This document shows positions 1-10,154 of a DNA stretch of 55,548 nucleotides, piece by piece; the first letter of the stretch is position 1, and every line of letters begins with the position of its first letter. A program made the position numbers and the translations under genes. The notes beneath the pieces are model-generated. The model saw only the letters and a list, made by a program, of their open reading frames with translations, made no database searches and was not told where the DNA came from. Source of the stretch: Bermanella sp. (GTDB taxonomy: Bacteria; Pseudomonadota; Gammaproteobacteria; Pseudomonadales; Oceanobacteraceae); contig NYTP01000027.1 of NCBI GenBank assembly GCA_002683575.1, positions 2,346 through 57,893 on the forward strand. Direction: 5' to 3'.

Positions 1-893
1 CCTTTCATTAGGCCTAACCAGTTGCCGTAAGTCACAACTTTATCCGCTGCATCTACACAGGCTACAGAATCTTCGCAGTCCATGATGGTGGTTAGGGCGC
101 TTTCTAATACTAAGTCTTTTACGCCAGCTGCGTCAGTAGAGCCTACTGGGCTAGTTGGGTCGATAACGATTTCTAGGTGAAGACCGTTGTTTTTAAGCAA
201 GATAGACGTTGGGTTAGCAATGTCGCCAGTGTAACCAACGAGTTTATCTTCTTCTTTAAGGCCCGTTTTAGTGCCGTCTGCAAGGGTAACAACCAGTTTG
301 CCGCCTTCGATAGCGTAGCCAGTTGTACCAACGTGAGAACCAGTAGCCAGTGGCGCTGCTGTATTAAGTACTTCACGGGCATATGCGATGACTTTGTCGC
401 CACGTACTTTGTTGTAGCCAGTGCCTTTTTCAGCGCCGCCTTCTTCAGAGATTACCTTGGTGCCGTAAGCGGCATCGTATAAAGAACCCCAGCGAGCGTT
501 AGACGCGTTAAGCGCGAAACGGGCATTCATTACAGGTACTACTAGCTGTGGGCCAGCCATTTCAGCAATTTCAGGTTCAACGTTTTCAGTGGTGGCTGAG
601 AAATCAGGGCCTTGTGGTACTAGGTAGCCGATTTCTTCTAGGAAAGCTTTGTATTCAGCAAAGTTAAGAGACTGACCTTTGCGTTCTGTGTGGTAAGCGT
701 CGATTTTAGCTTGTAGATCATCACGCTTAGCCAAAAGGGCTTTGTTCTTAGGCGCTAGTTCGTTAGCAATGGCGCTGAACTCTGACCAGAATTTATCTTG
801 GTCAATACCAGTACCAGGAATAGCTTTTTCGTTAACAAAATCAAAAAGTTCTTTAGCGACTTGTAGGCCGCCAACTTGAATGCGATCAGTCAT
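1..893 (-). CDS. glcB: Malate synthase G, N-terminal part (cut by window edge)
   Basis: Condenses glyoxylate with acetyl-CoA to malate in the glyoxylate shunt; cytosolic. The visible 297 residues begin [20 protein letters not shown], as in the large (about 720-residue) malate synthase G family, and contain the family block [17 protein letters not shown] near residue 275 followed by [10 protein letters not shown] at the edge. About 60% of the protein, including the rest of the active site, lies to the left of the window. The ATG at 893 has a GAGG ribosome-binding site about seven bases upstream. It is divergent from the DUF1289 gene across 247 bases. No in-frame stop or frameshift is seen. Confidence 0.95.
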   Translation of the reverse strand, partial: MTDRIQVGGLQVAKELFDFVNEKAIPGTGIDQDKFWSEFSAIANELAPKNKALLAKRDDLQAKIDAYHTERKGQSLNFAEYKAFLEEIGYLVPQGPDFSATTENVEPEIAEMAGPQLVVPVMNARFALNASNARWGSLYDAAYGTKVISEEGGAEKGTGYNKVRGDKVIAYAREVLNTAAPLATGSHVGTTGYAIEGGKLVVTLADGTKTGLKEEDKLVGYTGDIANPTSILLKNNGLHLEIVIDPTSPVGSTDAAGVKDLVLESALTTIMDCEDSVACVDAADKVVTYGNWLGLMK

Positions 894-1140
894 TGTATGC
901 CTCTATTATTTACTAAATCACGACTTAGAATAGGCCATAATTTAGCGGTTGCTGTGCGCTGTTTTTGGGCGAATCAAAACAACACAGTGGAAAAAGTGGC
1001 CCAAATTCTACACGAAAGCCTTCTATAATTCATAGTTATATACCGTATAGTGGGTATAAACCTGAATGATGTCGCGTTATGGGCTTGGCCGGTGTTTGAC
1101 ACTAGGCTAGACTGGATTTTCACTTAAGAATTGGTCGAAT

Positions 1141-1368
1141 ATGCAACAAGTTGAATTATTCCCTGTTCCAAACCCTTGTGTTGGGGTCTGCCAGAGCAAC
1201 GCCAAGGGCTACTGCATGGGCTGTCTTCGCTCGAGAGTCGAAAGGCAGAAGTGGAATGACTTAATGCCGGCTGAAAAAATGCGGGTTCTGGACTTGTGTG
1301 CGCTGCGTAAAAAGAAGATTGCGGCCATTATGCAAGCACAGAAAGACAAGCAAGGCACCAATACTTAA
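1141..1368 (+). CDS. DUF1289 family protein
   Basis: Small 75-residue protein of the DUF1289 family. The family signature is clear: NPCVGVCQSNAKGYCMGCLR at residues 11-30, with cysteines at 13, 17, 25 and 28 in a C-x3-C-x7-C-x2-C arrangement, then a conserved tryptophan and a basic helix rich in Lys/Arg. The cysteines suggest metal or Fe-S binding, but I know of no established function. The ribosome-binding site is weak. The gene stands alone, divergent from malate synthase G and converging on the oxidoreductase gene four bases after its stop. Confidence 0.8.
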   Translation: MQQVELFPVPNPCVGVCQSNAKGYCMGCLRSRVERQKWNDLMPAEKMRVLDLCALRKKKIAAIMQAQKDKQGTNT

Positions 1369-1372
1369 TCTA

Positions 1373-2038
1373 TTAATATTTTGTTTTGTGTAAGGCTTTG
1401 CCTTCTAAAACAAAGCAGCCTTCTTTTTTAACATCTGATTGAGATAAATTTACAAGCGTTTGCGCTACCTTAAGCATGTGGATGGGCTTGTATTTACTCA
1501 GTGAGCCCAATAGAAAGGGACTGATGAGGCGGCCTAGTATGGCCCCTGCATATTCCCCTAAACGAAATTCATGGCGAGGGCCTAGCAGAAGGCTAGGGCG
1601 CAGCAGCCATAATCGATCCCACTTCATCTGGTTAAGATTGTGCTCCATCTTTCCCTTTACGGATAAATAAAAATTATCGCTTTTGGCATTGGCCCCCACA
1701 GAGCTGATAACTGCAAATTCACGACATCCATGGTGTTGAGCCCAGCGAGCAAATGACAGTACATAGTCATGATCCACCCGCTTAAAATTCGCCTCGCTGC
1801 CTGCTTGTTTAATAGTGGTACCGAGACAGCAAATGGCCAGGCTAAAAGCCGCATTTAATGGGGAATCTTCTAGGTCATTAAAGTCGACTACGTGCTGCTG
1901 GACTTGTGTGTGAAATAATGGGGAGTGCTTGCGCACGAGCACATGAATCTGGGTGGATGGGTTTTGCACAATTAACTTTTCTACAAGTCTTTTGCCCACT
2001 TCGCCCGTGGCGCCAGCTATGACAATCCCTTTATCCAT
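1373..2038 (-). CDS. NAD(P)-binding Rossmann-fold oxidoreductase (atypical SDR, TIP30/HTATIP2-like)
   Basis: A 221-residue single-domain protein with a nucleotide-binding glycine motif GATGEVGKRLVEKL at residues 8-21. A conserved middle follows: SLAICCLGTTIKQAG, then FRVD-like FKRVDHDYVLSFARWA, then AVISSVGANAKSDNFYLSVK, which carries the Ser and the Tyr-x3-Lys (YLSVK) of SDR enzymes. The line-up matches the atypical SDR group of short TIP30-like proteins found in many gammaproteobacteria. The substrate is unknown. It overlaps the end of the upstream TerB-like gene by 8 bases, so the two are probably co-transcribed and translationally coupled. Confidence 0.75.
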   Translation of the reverse strand: MDKGIVIAGATGEVGKRLVEKLIVQNPSTQIHVLVRKHSPLFHTQVQQHVVDFNDLEDSPLNAAFSLAICCLGTTIKQAGSEANFKRVDHDYVLSFARWAQHHGCREFAVISSVGANAKSDNFYLSVKGKMEHNLNQMKWDRLWLLRPSLLLGPRHEFRLGEYAGAILGRLISPFLLGSLSKYKPIHMLKVAQTLVNLSQSDVKKEGCFVLEGKALHKTKY

Positions 2039-2474
2039 GGGCTTCTAGGGCCTGGTGCTTACACTGCATAAACTCACTGTGGCGCAGATGCAGTAAGTCT
2101 GCAATTTTACGTATGGTGTGTTCTTCATAGCGATCAATCTCGTTATCAGCAAGGGATATCTGCCATAAGCGGGTAATCAATTCGCACTTTTTGTCGATTT
2201 CCAGGGTTTTATCCAGATGCTGTGTGAACTCGTAAAGGGACACAGCATGGTCTACTTCTTGTTCGGCACTTTCGATTAAACCTAGACACTCTTGAGTAGT
2301 TAATCCCGTATGGTGGCGGAGCATTTCTGGAAGTTTGTCACGCTCTTGAGGTTCAATGCTGTCGTCAGCCAGGGCTACTTCAACCATGAGCGCGGCAATG
2401 GCACGCTCAGTTTGGTTGCTGGGCGCTTCTTGAGTTTCTGGTTTGTTGAACCAGTCTAGAATGTGTTTGAACAT
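2031..2474 (-). CDS. TerB-like (tellurite-resistance TerB fold) protein
   Basis: A 147-residue all-helical protein whose residues from about 23 onward read as a TerB-family domain. Two acidic EF-hand-like turns, LADDSIEPQERDKL and LADNEIDRYEEHTIRKIADL, are the metal-binding-style repeats typical of the family. The name comes from tellurite-resistance operons, but stand-alone TerB domains are widespread and no ter genes are nearby, so resistance should not be assumed. It lies one base from transaldolase (stop 2476) and overlaps the oxidoreductase gene by 8 bases, suggesting a tal-terB-SDR transcript. Confidence 0.75.
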   Translation of the reverse strand: MFKHILDWFNKPETQEAPSNQTERAIAALMVEVALADDSIEPQERDKLPEMLRHHTGLTTQECLGLIESAEQEVDHAVSLYEFTQHLDKTLEIDKKCELITRLWQISLADNEIDRYEEHTIRKIADLLHLRHSEFMQCKHQALEAHG

Positions 2475-2475
2475 A

Positions 2476-3441
2476 TTACGCTGTTTCCAATTCAGTAAGG
2501 TATTCGCTAGTCAGTAATTGCTCTAGCAGAACAAGGTCTTTGGTGAAGTTACGGATACCTTCGGCAAGCTTCTCTGTGGCCATGGCGTCTTGATTTAGGT
2601 GCCAGCGGAATTGGGATTCACTCAAGGCTTCCCATTTCACTTCTTCACTGTTTTTGTCGCTGGATAAAACCTGAGCTAACTTACCAGTATCTTCAGTTAA
2701 GGCATTTAATAAATCAGGGGAAATAGTCAGCTTGTCACAGCCAGCGAGACATTCGATTTCTTCGGTGTTACGGAAGCTGGCACCCATTACGATGGTTTTG
2801 TAATCGTGTGTTTTAAAGTACTGGTAGATACGGGTAACGGAGATAACACCCGGGTCTTTTGGTCCTGGGTAATGATCAATGCTCTCTGCTTTTTTATACC
2901 AATCTAAGATGCGACCGACAAATGGACTAATAAGAGTAATATTTGCCTGTGCGCAGGCCACGGCTTGGGCCATGGTGAATAGTAGTGTTAAGTTGCAGGT
3001 GATGCCTTCTTCTTCAAGGACTTTTGCGGCTTGAATGCCTTCCCAGGTAGAGGCGATCTTGATAAGAATGCGGCTACGATCCACGCCTTCATTTTCATAC
3101 AATGCGATTAATTGGCGGGCCTTATTAACGGTGGCAATGGTGTCGAAAGATAAACGCGCATCCACTTCGGTTGAGACGTATCCTGGAACGGTTTTAAGGA
3201 TCTCAATACCAAGTTTAACGGAGACCATGTCCAGTGTGTTTTCTAGAATATCGCCATCTTGATTACTTGCCCATCTAGCGGCTTCTTCAATTAAAGGTCG
3301 GTATTGTTCAAGTTGGGCAGCCTTGTAAACCAAGGATGGATTAGTGGTTGCGTCTTGAGGTAAGTAACGTTTGATGGCTTCGATGTCGCCGGTGTCGGCA
3401 ACCACTGATGTCATGGCTTTTAATTGTTCTAATTTGTTCAT
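2476..3441 (-). CDS. tal: Transaldolase
   Basis: Pentose-phosphate pathway enzyme that moves a dihydroxyacetone unit between sedoheptulose-7-P or fructose-6-P and aldose phosphates. It has 321 residues (family about 317) and the class I signature: [12 protein letters not shown] near residue 30 and the Schiff-base lysine K128 in [13 protein letters not shown]. The [12 protein letters not shown] motif and the C-terminal [12 protein letters not shown] helix also fit the TalB type. The ATG start has GGAATAAGCGG upstream. It is probably the first gene of the tal-terB-SDR group. Confidence 0.95.
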   Translation of the reverse strand: MNKLEQLKAMTSVVADTGDIEAIKRYLPQDATTNPSLVYKAAQLEQYRPLIEEAARWASNQDGDILENTLDMVSVKLGIEILKTVPGYVSTEVDARLSFDTIATVNKARQLIALYENEGVDRSRILIKIASTWEGIQAAKVLEEEGITCNLTLLFTMAQAVACAQANITLISPFVGRILDWYKKAESIDHYPGPKDPGVISVTRIYQYFKTHDYKTIVMGASFRNTEEIECLAGCDKLTISPDLLNALTEDTGKLAQVLSSDKNSEEVKWEALSESQFRWHLNQDAMATEKLAEGIRNFTKDLVLLEQLLTSEYLTELETA

Positions 3442-3536
3442 GATACCGCTTATTCCGTGTCGATAATGACCTTACTTTGTTGAAAATGGCAGGTAATGTC
3501 AAACACAGAAAGAGCAGCGGATTAATTCATGAACAA

Positions 3537-4541
3537 TTAATCAGTCACTTCATCGGGCATCATGGCAAGTGCCGCTTCGATCACTTCGATGCCGGCGGTT
3601 TTTTTGTAGGCTTCTTCACTCAGGTGACGACGAAATTGGCGGCTACCCGGCAGGCCATTAAACAAGCCCAGAATATGTCGGGTGATGTAGGCCAGCTTGC
3701 TGCGCTCTTCGCTTAAATGATCCTCTATATAAGGGTAAAGCTGGCGTACGATGTCTTTGAGATTGCGGGTGTCTACTTCATGGCCATAAAACGCATGGTC
3801 CACGCCCAGTAAAATTGATGGGTTGTGATAGGCCTCTCTGCCAAGCATAACGCCGTCACAGTAGGTAAGTGCGTCGTGCATTTGCTCATAGGTGGTCAGC
3901 CCGCCGTTAAGAAGGATTTCTAAATCAGGGAAGTCGCGCTTTAACTGTGCCACTACTTCGTACTTTAGCGGTGGCACTTCACGGTTCTCCTTGGGAGATA
4001 AGCCCTGAAGAATGGCTTTGCGTGCGTGAACAATAAAGGTTTCACAACCTGTCTTTGCAACAGTCTCAACAAAGTGGTGCAGTTCTTCATAGCTGTCTTG
4101 GTCATCTATGCCAATGCGGTGTTTAACTGTAACGGGAATGTCTACGGCGTCCTGCATGCTTTTGATGCAATCAGCCACCAGCTCAGGGTGCCCCATTAAT
4201 ACAGCGCCGATCATGTTGTTTTGCACGCGGTCACTTGGGCAGCCAACGTTTAAGTTGACTTCGTCATAACCAAAGTCTTGAGCAATCTTAGCGCACTGCG
4301 CTAACTCGCTGGCATTGCTGCCCCCAAGTTGAAGGGCAACAGGGTGTTCAACCTCATCAAATCTTAAAAAGCGTTCAGGCCCGCCTTGCCCATGAATAAT
4401 GGCCCCAGTGGTCACCATTTCAGTGTAAAGCAGAGCTTCTTTAGATAGCTGGCGCCAAAAGTAACGACAATGCCTGTCAGACCAATCCATCATTGGGGCT
4501 GTGGAGAAGGTACGATTGATGGTTTGGCGCGAATTGGACAT
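3537..4541 (-). CDS. dusA: tRNA-dihydrouridine(20/20a) synthase
   Basis: FMN-dependent enzyme that reduces uridines in the D-loop of tRNA. It has 334 residues and starts with the DusA-type N-terminus NRTFSTAPMMDWSDRHCRY. FMN contacts (VALQLGGS near residue 70; LLNGGLTTYEQ), the catalytic cysteine C101 in NLNVGCPSDRVQ and KHRIGIDDQDSYEELHHFV are all present. The SDRVQ form after the cysteine is DusA-specific as opposed to DusB/DusC. It stands alone between transaldolase and the EAL protein, same strand, with short gaps. Confidence 0.93.
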   Translation of the reverse strand: MSNSRQTINRTFSTAPMMDWSDRHCRYFWRQLSKEALLYTEMVTTGAIIHGQGGPERFLRFDEVEHPVALQLGGSNASELAQCAKIAQDFGYDEVNLNVGCPSDRVQNNMIGAVLMGHPELVADCIKSMQDAVDIPVTVKHRIGIDDQDSYEELHHFVETVAKTGCETFIVHARKAILQGLSPKENREVPPLKYEVVAQLKRDFPDLEILLNGGLTTYEQMHDALTYCDGVMLGREAYHNPSILLGVDHAFYGHEVDTRNLKDIVRQLYPYIEDHLSEERSKLAYITRHILGLFNGLPGSRQFRRHLSEEAYKKTAGIEVIEAALAMMPDEVTD

Positions 4542-4600
4542 TGAATAAGACTGCGTGAGGTTTAAGGCGGTGCATTATAGCGAAAACCCAGGGGGCTGGG

Positions 4601-7126
4601 CTAGATTTTAGCGGGTTTATCTAGAATTCGATCAAACTGATCAACCGGAATAGGGAGGCTAAAGTGGTAGCCTTGGCATAAATCACACCCCATGGTTTTA
4701 AGAAGGCTATAGCAACGCTCTGACTCTACGCCTTCAGCGACAACGCTCATACCTAAGTTATGGGCCATATCGATGGCTGTTTGTACTAGGACTTGGTTTT
4801 GTGGGTCATCTTCTAAATTAAGCATAAACGACTTGTCGATTTTCAATTCATTGGCGGGTAATTTCTTTAGGTATCCAAGATTGCTGTAGCCTGTTCCAAA
4901 GTCATCAATGGCCAGGTTAAATCCAAGTTCGTTAAGGGCCCATAGGTTTTTTAACGCATGCTGCGTATCGCCCATCATTTGGGTTTCGGTAATTTCTAGA
5001 ATTATATTTTCAGCCAAGCCTTTGTGGTCATTCATTAAAAAAGAAACGGCTTCAATAAAGTGTGAATCCTGGATGTTGTGAGTGCTGATATTCACGGACA
5101 TCATAAATTCGGGGTTGTATTTCTTCCATATTCTTAATTGCTGCAGTGCATGTTTGATGACCCATAAGCTTAATGCTTGAATAATGCCTGTTTGCTCAGC
5201 TATTTCTATAAATTCATCGGGCATGATCATGCCATACTCGTCATGCGGCCACCGAATTAAAGCCTCTGCTCCCATAATAGTATTGTCTTTGGTGTTGATT
5301 AGAGGCTGATAATAGAGGGCCATTTTATTTTGAGCGATGGCCGCTTTCAGTTCGTTAACTAAAAGCAGGCGGCGCTCATCATAGGTGTCGATTATTTTGT
5401 GGTAGTTGCTAATTTGGTTGTCACACTGATGGGCTCGTTCTACTGCGATGCCTGCATTTCGTAAAAGGGTTTGTGCGTTTTGAGCATCCTCTGGGTAGCA
5501 TGCATAGCCTGATATTACCCAGGGTTCTATTTCCATATCATTAATTACAATTGGACTATTGAGGGTTTTATTCAGTGATATAAGTTTTGCTTTGAGTGCT
5601 TGATGATTGTCTGTTTTGAGTACAAACCCCAGCGTGCTGTTGCTTAAATTTGCCGCGTAAAAATCTTCTTGGGTGTTAAGGCATTGAATGCCCTCAATTG
5701 ACTGGACTTCTCGATTAAGAACGGTGGCAAATTGCTCTAATGCATAGTTGCTAATATCACGCCCCAAAGTTTTGTCCAGTTCTGCAATGCGAGATAAACG
5801 CATTAATACTAGAGTAAACGGAACGTTTTCGGTGAGGTTTCGATCAAGCCATTTACAAAAATTGTTTCTATTTGGTAGGCCTGTGACATCATTGTGTGTG
5901 GCATTATGCAATAGTTCTTCCTGAAGTTTGACGCTCTGTCGACTGCTGTCAATAATGATTTGCTGAGCCTGTATGCGTGTTTCTTTTTCTATGTGTAAGC
6001 GTCTTGCTAATGCGATAGCAAAAGTGAGTAGCTCCAGCGTTGATCCAAGTTGAATGGCGTGATTGCTAAAGGTATTAAAAGGTATTAATCCCAAGCGTGC
6101 CAAAGCAAAAATAACAAAGCCTATGACAAACCACATCCATGCACCTATATAAAAAGCACGATTAATGCTGTTTTTAGAATGATATAGCCCAATAAAAAAA
6201 CACGCGGGCAGCATGATTAATGTAGAAATCAATGCTAATTTTATCGCTATAACATAATTAAAAACAAAGGCGATCAATAAAATAAAAACAGGCACAAAAC
6301 TCATTAAGTAAATTGAGCGTCCTTTGTTTTTCGGATCTAGCTTTAGAAAAAAAAGATTGAACAGCATGGTTAGTGAAATGGCCGCACAGCCAAGTATTAA
6401 TTGACTCCAATTATGATACTTCGGGTGATTAGGGAATACATATTCAAATAGGATGGCATCTTGAGAGGCCATCAATAATGCAAAGGTGCCAGCATATAAG
6501 CCATACACGAGATAGGTTCTTTCTTTGATGAAAATGAATACTACTAAGTTGAATAATGCGGCGCTAAATAAAATGCCCAGGTATAAAAATGTCAGGCTTG
6601 CTTTTGACCGGTAATATGATTGGAACTCATCAGGAGACCAGACTTTAATTTCTGATTGAATCGGTGCATTGCTTTTGATTTTTAAGAGGTAATGCATTGT
6701 TTTGTTGGGGGGGAGGTCAATAGCGGTGACAAAGTTTGGGTGGTCTATATTACGACTATCGTATGGCAAGCTGTCACCGGTTTGCATCAAGGGTATGGCG
6801 GTATCGTCTTTAATGAAATAGAGGCTGACATAATCCAGAAGCGGGTAATTTATATCCAGTAGTTTAGATAGTGTTTGCTCTGTGATATTAGTGAGTTCAA
6901 ATTTGAACCACACTGTGGGGTTTCGGTAACCTAAGTTAATGTTCTTTTGTTGGATTACTCGCCAGCTTGATTCAGGCGTAGACAAGACAGTTTGACCATT
7001 AAAGTGATGACTTGGGTCTTCGTATAGCCAAAAATTAGATACGGTTTGCTGGCTAGTGCTATCTATATTGGTGGCATCTGCTGTGCATGTTACCAATACA
7101 AGTAAAATAAGAAGCGGCTTGAGCAT
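4601..7126 (-). CDS. 7TMR-DISM membrane protein with degenerate GGDEF and intact EAL domain (c-di-GMP phosphodiesterase)
   Basis: An 841-residue inner-membrane signalling protein. Order: signal peptide (1-18), periplasmic 7TMR-DISM extracellular domain (about 30-165), seven-helix membrane block (about 180-390), GGDEF-like domain (about 415-575) and EAL domain (about 590-835). The GGDEF signature position reads roughly AANLSNSTLGFV, so no cyclase activity is expected. The EAL domain keeps its metal and catalytic residues: AEALIRW, SVNIS, LEITE, IDDFGTGYSNLGYLKKL, LKIDKSF, VVAEGVE and CQGYHFS. It should therefore hydrolyse c-di-GMP in response to a periplasmic, possibly carbohydrate-like, ligand. 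I chose the ATG at 7126 rather than the TTG just upstream. Confidence 0.88.
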   Translation of the reverse strand: MLKPLLILLVLVTCTADATNIDSTSQQTVSNFWLYEDPSHHFNGQTVLSTPESSWRVIQQKNINLGYRNPTVWFKFELTNITEQTLSKLLDINYPLLDYVSLYFIKDDTAIPLMQTGDSLPYDSRNIDHPNFVTAIDLPPNKTMHYLLKIKSNAPIQSEIKVWSPDEFQSYYRSKASLTFLYLGILFSAALFNLVVFIFIKERTYLVYGLYAGTFALLMASQDAILFEYVFPNHPKYHNWSQLILGCAAISLTMLFNLFFLKLDPKNKGRSIYLMSFVPVFILLIAFVFNYVIAIKLALISTLIMLPACFFIGLYHSKNSINRAFYIGAWMWFVIGFVIFALARLGLIPFNTFSNHAIQLGSTLELLTFAIALARRLHIEKETRIQAQQIIIDSSRQSVKLQEELLHNATHNDVTGLPNRNNFCKWLDRNLTENVPFTLVLMRLSRIAELDKTLGRDISNYALEQFATVLNREVQSIEGIQCLNTQEDFYAANLSNSTLGFVLKTDNHQALKAKLISLNKTLNSPIVINDMEIEPWVISGYACYPEDAQNAQTLLRNAGIAVERAHQCDNQISNYHKIIDTYDERRLLLVNELKAAIAQNKMALYYQPLINTKDNTIMGAEALIRWPHDEYGMIMPDEFIEIAEQTGIIQALSLWVIKHALQQLRIWKKYNPEFMMSVNISTHNIQDSHFIEAVSFLMNDHKGLAENIILEITETQMMGDTQHALKNLWALNELGFNLAIDDFGTGYSNLGYLKKLPANELKIDKSFMLNLEDDPQNQVLVQTAIDMAHNLGMSVVAEGVESERCYSLLKTMGCDLCQGYHFSLPIPVDQFDRILDKPAKI

Positions 7127-7178
7127 CAAATGCAGCAGTCCTAGGTGTGTTTATTTAAGCATAGTTCAGGGTTTGATA

Positions 7179-7207
7179 TTGGCCAAAGTCCTTATAGGCC
7201 CTATAAT
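7179..7207 (+). promoter_or_regulatory. Probable sigma-70 promoter of gltX
   Basis: TTGGCC (7179-7184), a 17-base spacer and a perfect TATAAT (7202-7207). The expected start point lies about 25 bases before the gltX ATG at 7239, leaving room for the AGGA ribosome-binding site at 7230-7233. Confidence 0.6.
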
Positions 7208-7238
7208 TCAGCCCTTTTAAAGCACCATCAGGATATTT

Positions 7239-8753
7239 ATGACTGTTCGCACCCGTATTGCACCTTCTCCAACTGGCGATCCACACGTAGGCACGGCATA
7301 TATTGCACTGTTTAATCTTGCGTTTGCCCGTCAGCATGGCGGTGAGTTTTTGCTGCGCATCGAAGATACGGACCAGTCTCGCAGTACTTTAGAGTCTGAG
7401 CAGACTATCTATGATAGTTTGCGTTGGTTAGGTTTGGATTGGGATGAAGGCCCTGATGTGGGTGGCGACAAAGGCCCTTATCGTCAAAGTGAGCGCAGTG
7501 CTATTTACGCTGAACACACTCAGATGTTGCTCGACTCGGGTCATGCCTTTAAATGCTATCGCACAGCCTCTGAACTTGATGCGCTTCGTGCCCAGAAGCA
7601 AGAGGCCGGCGGTTTCTCGGCTCTTAAATTTAGCGACTTAGAATTATCAGCGGATGTGGTTGCTGAGCGTGAAGCCGCAGGCGCGCCCTATGTTGTGCGT
7701 ATGCATGTGCCAGAAGAGGGTGTGTGTACCTTTAATGACATGCTGCGTGGCGACATTGAGATGGATTGGGGCATGATTGATTGCCAAATTCTAATGAAGT
7801 CAGACGGCATGCCAACGTATCATCTTGCCAACGTAGTGGATGATCATCTCATGGAGATCAGTCACGTCATTCGTGGCGAAGAGTGGTTGAGCTCTGCTCC
7901 TAAGCATCAGCTGCTTTATAAGTATTTTGGTTGGGATATGCCGGTTTTGTGTCATATGCCATTACTGCGTAACCCTGATAAATCTAAGTTAAGTAAGCGT
8001 AAGAATCCAACCAGTATTTTGTATTATCAGCGCATGGGCTTCATGCCTGAGGCCCTACTTAACTATCTAGGTCGCATGGGCTGGTCTATGCCAGATGAGC
8101 GCGAACAATTTAGCCGTGATGAAATGTTTGCCAATTTCGATATTTCGCGTGTGTCTTTGGGGGGGCCAATTTTCGACCAAGAGAAACTTAGCTGGTTGAA
8201 CAGTCAGTGGATTCGAGATCTTTCTGAGGAAGAATTTGTCGCTGAATTTGTTAAGTGGGGCTTGAATAAAGAAGCACTCATGCCTGCGATTTCGCATATC
8301 CAGCCCCGTGTTGAGCGCTTTAGTGATGTGGTGCCTTTGGCTGGTTTCTTACTATCAGGGATGCCAGTACTGACCGAAGAAAGTTTCGCGCATAAATCCA
8401 TTGAGCCTGCTCAAATGGTTGAGCTGCTGCAAATGGGTCTTTGGCAGCTTGAAGCTATACGTGATTGGCAGAAACCTGAGATTCAGCAGCGTTTATTCGC
8501 TCTGGCTAAAATTGAAGGTGTTAAGCCAAAAGACTTCTTGTTTGGTTTTTTTGTGGCGATTGCTGGTACGGCCAATTCATTCTCGGTGCTAGATAGTATG
8601 CAGATTATCGGCCCAGATATGAGCCGTTCTCGCGTTCGTCATGCGGTCGATGTACTTGGCGGAATCTCTAAAAAAGGTATTAAAAAGCTCGATAAAAAAT
8701 ATCGTGATATTTCGGCCAATATTGAAGCGCAACTCGCTGAAGTCAGTGAGTAA
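7239..8753 (+). CDS. gltX: Glutamate--tRNA ligase
   Basis: Class I aminoacyl-tRNA synthetase charging tRNA-Glu. It has 504 residues (Pseudomonas type about 494). The ATP-binding signature is [17 protein letters not shown] at residues 8-24, where the HIGH motif is HVGT, and the second motif is [11 protein letters not shown] in the KMSKS role. [13 protein letters not shown] and [14 protein letters not shown] are further conserved blocks. The C-terminal anticodon-binding part is complete. It runs into manC after only 10 bases, which is unusual company and may mean read-through into the LPS-precursor genes. Confidence 0.96.
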   Translation: MTVRTRIAPSPTGDPHVGTAYIALFNLAFARQHGGEFLLRIEDTDQSRSTLESEQTIYDSLRWLGLDWDEGPDVGGDKGPYRQSERSAIYAEHTQMLLDSGHAFKCYRTASELDALRAQKQEAGGFSALKFSDLELSADVVAEREAAGAPYVVRMHVPEEGVCTFNDMLRGDIEMDWGMIDCQILMKSDGMPTYHLANVVDDHLMEISHVIRGEEWLSSAPKHQLLYKYFGWDMPVLCHMPLLRNPDKSKLSKRKNPTSILYYQRMGFMPEALLNYLGRMGWSMPDEREQFSRDEMFANFDISRVSLGGPIFDQEKLSWLNSQWIRDLSEEEFVAEFVKWGLNKEALMPAISHIQPRVERFSDVVPLAGFLLSGMPVLTEESFAHKSIEPAQMVELLQMGLWQLEAIRDWQKPEIQQRLFALAKIEGVKPKDFLFGFFVAIAGTANSFSVLDSMQIIGPDMSRSRVRHAVDVLGGISKKGIKKLDKKYRDISANIEAQLAEVSE

Positions 8754-8763
8754 GTAAAACGAA

Positions 8764-10140
8764 ATGGCTATTTACCCAGTTATCCTTGCTGGCGGCAATG
8801 GTTCGCGGTTGTGGCCTTTATCTCGACAAAACCACCCTAAGCAGTTTTTAGACTTGCTTGGGGGTGGTGATACCCTCTTGCAGTCTACAATTAAGCGAGC
8901 TCAGTTCTGCAGTGATATTGAGCCCTTAATCATTGCTAGTAAAGCGCATCGTTTTTTGTTGCAGCACCAGATTGAACCTCTTGGTTTATCATCTAAAAAT
9001 GCCTTGCTTGAGCCTTGTTCAAAAAATACAGCGGCAGCTGTTGCATTGGCTTGCCTATGTACCTTGCAGCGTGACCCTGATGCCATGCTTCTGTGCTTGC
9101 CTGCCGACCACTATCTACCTGATGTTGAGGCATTTTCAAATGTCATTACTAAAATGGCTTCTAGCTTGCCGGAGTCTAGTATCGGGTTGTTAGGCATTAA
9201 TCCTGAATACGCAGCGACACAATATGGATACATTCAATTCACACCTAATGAGACACTTAATACTGTCACGGGTTTTATTGAAAAGCCTGAAGCGTCACTC
9301 GCTGATGTGCTCTTTGCTCGCACCGATGTAGCCTGGAATAGCGGAATCGTAATAGCCAGAGCCCAGACATTGTATGAAGCATTAAACGTGCATGCGCCTT
9401 TACTGTTGTCGAAGGTTGAAATGGCGTTTTCGGAGCGTCATTCTCTTTATGACTTTGAACTTGTGGGTGACGCTTATGTAGATATTGAAGCGCTTTCTTT
9501 TGATAAAAGTGTTCTAGAGAAAAGCAATAATTTACGAGTCGGTTTGATCCGGCAGCAATGGGATGATCTTGGGTCTTGGTCTTCTTTGTTGGCTAGGCGA
9601 AAAGCCCTGGGTTTGACTGATTTTAATGTGTTTAGTGACGATAAGTTTGTTCTAGCATTTGGGGCAAACGAAATCGTAGTTGTACTGAACGATGATGTAT
9701 TATTTATTGCAGATCAAGATACATTGTCTGATATGACCGCCATTAGCGATTACTTGATTCGTCATGATCTTCAGCATCTATTAAATAGAATTGATGTTCA
9801 TCGCCCCTGGGGGCAATTTAAAGTATTGGCTCAAGAGGAACACTTTATTGTTAAGCGATTAATTGTCTATCCCCACGAGCAAATTTCCTTGCAGTCCCAT
9901 CAACATAGACGAGAGCACTGGGTTGTAACAAAAGGGATTGCAGAGGTTCAGATTGACAACCTTGTTCATACCATAAGTGAGGGTGGGGCGATTAGCATTG
10001 AGCAAAATCAAAAACATCGCCTGCGAAACTCACGAGATGTGGCGCTTGAAATAATAGAAGTGCAAACCGGTTCTCGCTTGGATGAGGAAGACATTGTTCG
10101 TTATGATGATCAATACCAGCGCCACTTAACGGAAAAATAA
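8764..10140 (+). CDS. manC: Mannose-1-phosphate guanylyltransferase / mannose-6-phosphate isomerase
   Basis: Bifunctional type II enzyme giving GDP-mannose for polysaccharide or LPS synthesis. It has 458 residues. The N-terminal nucleotidyltransferase carries the GTP-binding signature AGGNGSRLWPLSRQNHPKQF (residues 9-28) and the FIEKP motif (GFIEKPEA). The C-terminal cupin, about 345-440, holds the isomerase metal-site motif QISLQSHQHRREHWVV. The best-known homologues are AlgA, XanB and CpsB; which polysaccharide it serves cannot be told here. It lies 10 bases after gltX and 14 bases before kdsC, so the three are probably co-transcribed. Confidence 0.9.
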   Translation: MAIYPVILAGGNGSRLWPLSRQNHPKQFLDLLGGGDTLLQSTIKRAQFCSDIEPLIIASKAHRFLLQHQIEPLGLSSKNALLEPCSKNTAAAVALACLCTLQRDPDAMLLCLPADHYLPDVEAFSNVITKMASSLPESSIGLLGINPEYAATQYGYIQFTPNETLNTVTGFIEKPEASLADVLFARTDVAWNSGIVIARAQTLYEALNVHAPLLLSKVEMAFSERHSLYDFELVGDAYVDIEALSFDKSVLEKSNNLRVGLIRQQWDDLGSWSSLLARRKALGLTDFNVFSDDKFVLAFGANEIVVVLNDDVLFIADQDTLSDMTAISDYLIRHDLQHLLNRIDVHRPWGQFKVLAQEEHFIVKRLIVYPHEQISLQSHQHRREHWVVTKGIAEVQIDNLVHTISEGGAISIEQNQKHRLRNSRDVALEIIEVQTGSRLDEEDIVRYDDQYQRHLTEK

Positions 10141-10154
10141 TCAGGATTTTAAAT

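Noticed and set aside
173-482. Overlapping frames on both strands inside malate synthase G
   Set aside because: They lie within a clearly coding minus-strand gene and have no family resemblance or ribosome-binding site.
2031-2474. Tellurite-resistance determinant
   Set aside because: Only a stand-alone TerB fold is present, with no terC, terD or terZ genes; the name does not imply the phenotype.
3442-3536. Small RNA or leader peptide between transaldolase and dusA
   Set aside because: Only 95 bases without a promoter-terminator pair or conserved-looking frame.
7155-7337. A 60-codon minus-strand frame across the gltX start
   Set aside because: It covers the gltX promoter and N-terminus, and its sequence has no recognisable features.
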